5,567 nt of DNA. Source: Methylococcaceae bacterium (lineage in GTDB: Bacteria > Pseudomonadota > Gammaproteobacteria > Methylococcales > Methylomonadaceae). The DNA lies in NCBI GenBank assembly GCA_005779525.1, contig SXIZ01000199.1:1-5567 (forward strand). Direction: 5' to 3'. Both the position numbers and the translations under genes were made by a program. Positions 5,228-5,567 of the stretch are shown here, piece by piece (position 1 is the stretch's first letter; every line of letters begins with the position of its first letter). The notes under the pieces were generated by a model. It was not told the DNA's origin. It saw only the letters and a program-made list of their open reading frames with translations, and did no database searches.

Positions 5228-5551
5228 TTAAACGGCAAAACTTTCACCACATCCACAAGTCCCAACCACATTGGGATTGTTAAATTTAAAAGCTTCGTTA
5301 ATTCCTTCACGCCGATAGTCCAACTCAATTCCCTGCAAATACTGCAAGTCTTCAGTCTTAATTATTAGCTTGACGTCGTGCTGTTCAAAAACTTGATCTT
5401 GCGAATCCAGATGGTCTACATAATCCAAGGTGTAAGCAAAACCAGAGCAACCCGATTTTTTCACGCCCAGTCTTAAACCTATACCCTGCCCACGTTTTTG
5501 TAATTGCTTTTTGATTTGCTTTGCTGCATTTTCAGTAAGGATAATACTCAT
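5228..5551 (-). CDS. iscA: Iron-sulfur cluster assembly protein IscA (A-type carrier)
   Basis: IscA is a cytoplasmic A-type carrier that binds iron or a Fe-S cluster and helps mature mainly [4Fe-4S] proteins. The product is 107 residues, the same length as E. coli IscA. The three ligand cysteines are at the same positions: C35 in the SGCSG block (33-37), and C99 and C101 in CGCGESF (99-105). Other family blocks seen are GLRLGVKKSGCSGFAY (25-40), LDYRREGINEAFKFNNPNV (77-95). It starts with ATG at 5551 and lacks an obvious Shine-Dalgarno, which would fit coupling to an upstream gene beyond the right edge (iscU in the usual operon). The usual followers hscB, hscA and fdx are not downstream: the gene ends at a hairpin and a convergent gene. 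SufA or a stand-alone A-type carrier is the main alternative, but length and the N-terminus favour IscA. Confidence 0.88.
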   Translation of the reverse strand: MSIILTENAAKQIKKQLQKRGQGIGLRLGVKKSGCSGFAYTLDYVDHLDSQDQVFEQHDVKLIIKTEDLQYLQGIELDYRREGINEAFKFNNPNVVGTCGCGESFAV

Positions 5552-5567
5552 AGTTATCTGATTTCAA

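Noticed and set aside
1..5567. A defence, CRISPR, toxin-antitoxin or other multi-gene novel system
   Set aside because: Genes are mostly separate units with housekeeping or general metabolic families; no repeats of array type, no nuclease, helicase or paired small toxin-antitoxin frames were seen.

Overview
The window looks like ordinary chromosomal DNA from a gammaproteobacterium. The visible RimK half, RdgB and IscA all read very close to the enterobacterial or gammaproteobacterial versions of these families. Base composition by eye is moderate (roughly mid-40s % G+C) with AT-rich gaps between genes. I cannot name the genus from sequence alone. I see no insertion sequence, integrase, CRISPR array, tRNA or rRNA.

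Layout, left to right. (1) The 3' half of a rimK-type S6 glutamate ligase gene runs rightward and collides tail-to-tail, with a 4-base overlap, with a leftward two-gene unit. (2) That unit is rdgB (house-cleaning nucleotide pyrophosphatase) followed 8 bases later by a NahK-like sugar kinase of the APH/choline kinase fold. (3) A 118-base divergent spacer separates rdgB from a rightward GTG-started membrane acyltransferase of the OafA type. (4) Next comes a gene for a small secreted beta-rich protein with a clean signal peptide. (5) A gap with a striking 9-bp dyad leads into a PfkB/ribokinase-family sugar kinase, which ends inside a Rho-independent terminator. (6) About 200 bases without a gene hold overlapping, mutually exclusive hairpins. 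They precede a 55-codon membrane microprotein with an excellent Shine-Dalgarno. (7) A strong hairpin separates this from a convergent iscA gene entering from the right.

The genes do not form one pathway. They are mostly single-gene or two-gene transcription units mixing housekeeping (ribosome modification, nucleotide-pool cleaning, Fe-S assembly) with less defined functions (two unrelated sugar kinases, an acyltransferase, two small exported or membrane proteins). I found no convincing novel multi-gene system. The points most worth a second look are the alternative hairpins at 4789-4854 ahead of the microprotein, the dyad before the PfkB kinase, a possible nine-codon leader before the secreted protein, the rdgB-kinase coupling, and iscA without hscBA/fdx downstream.
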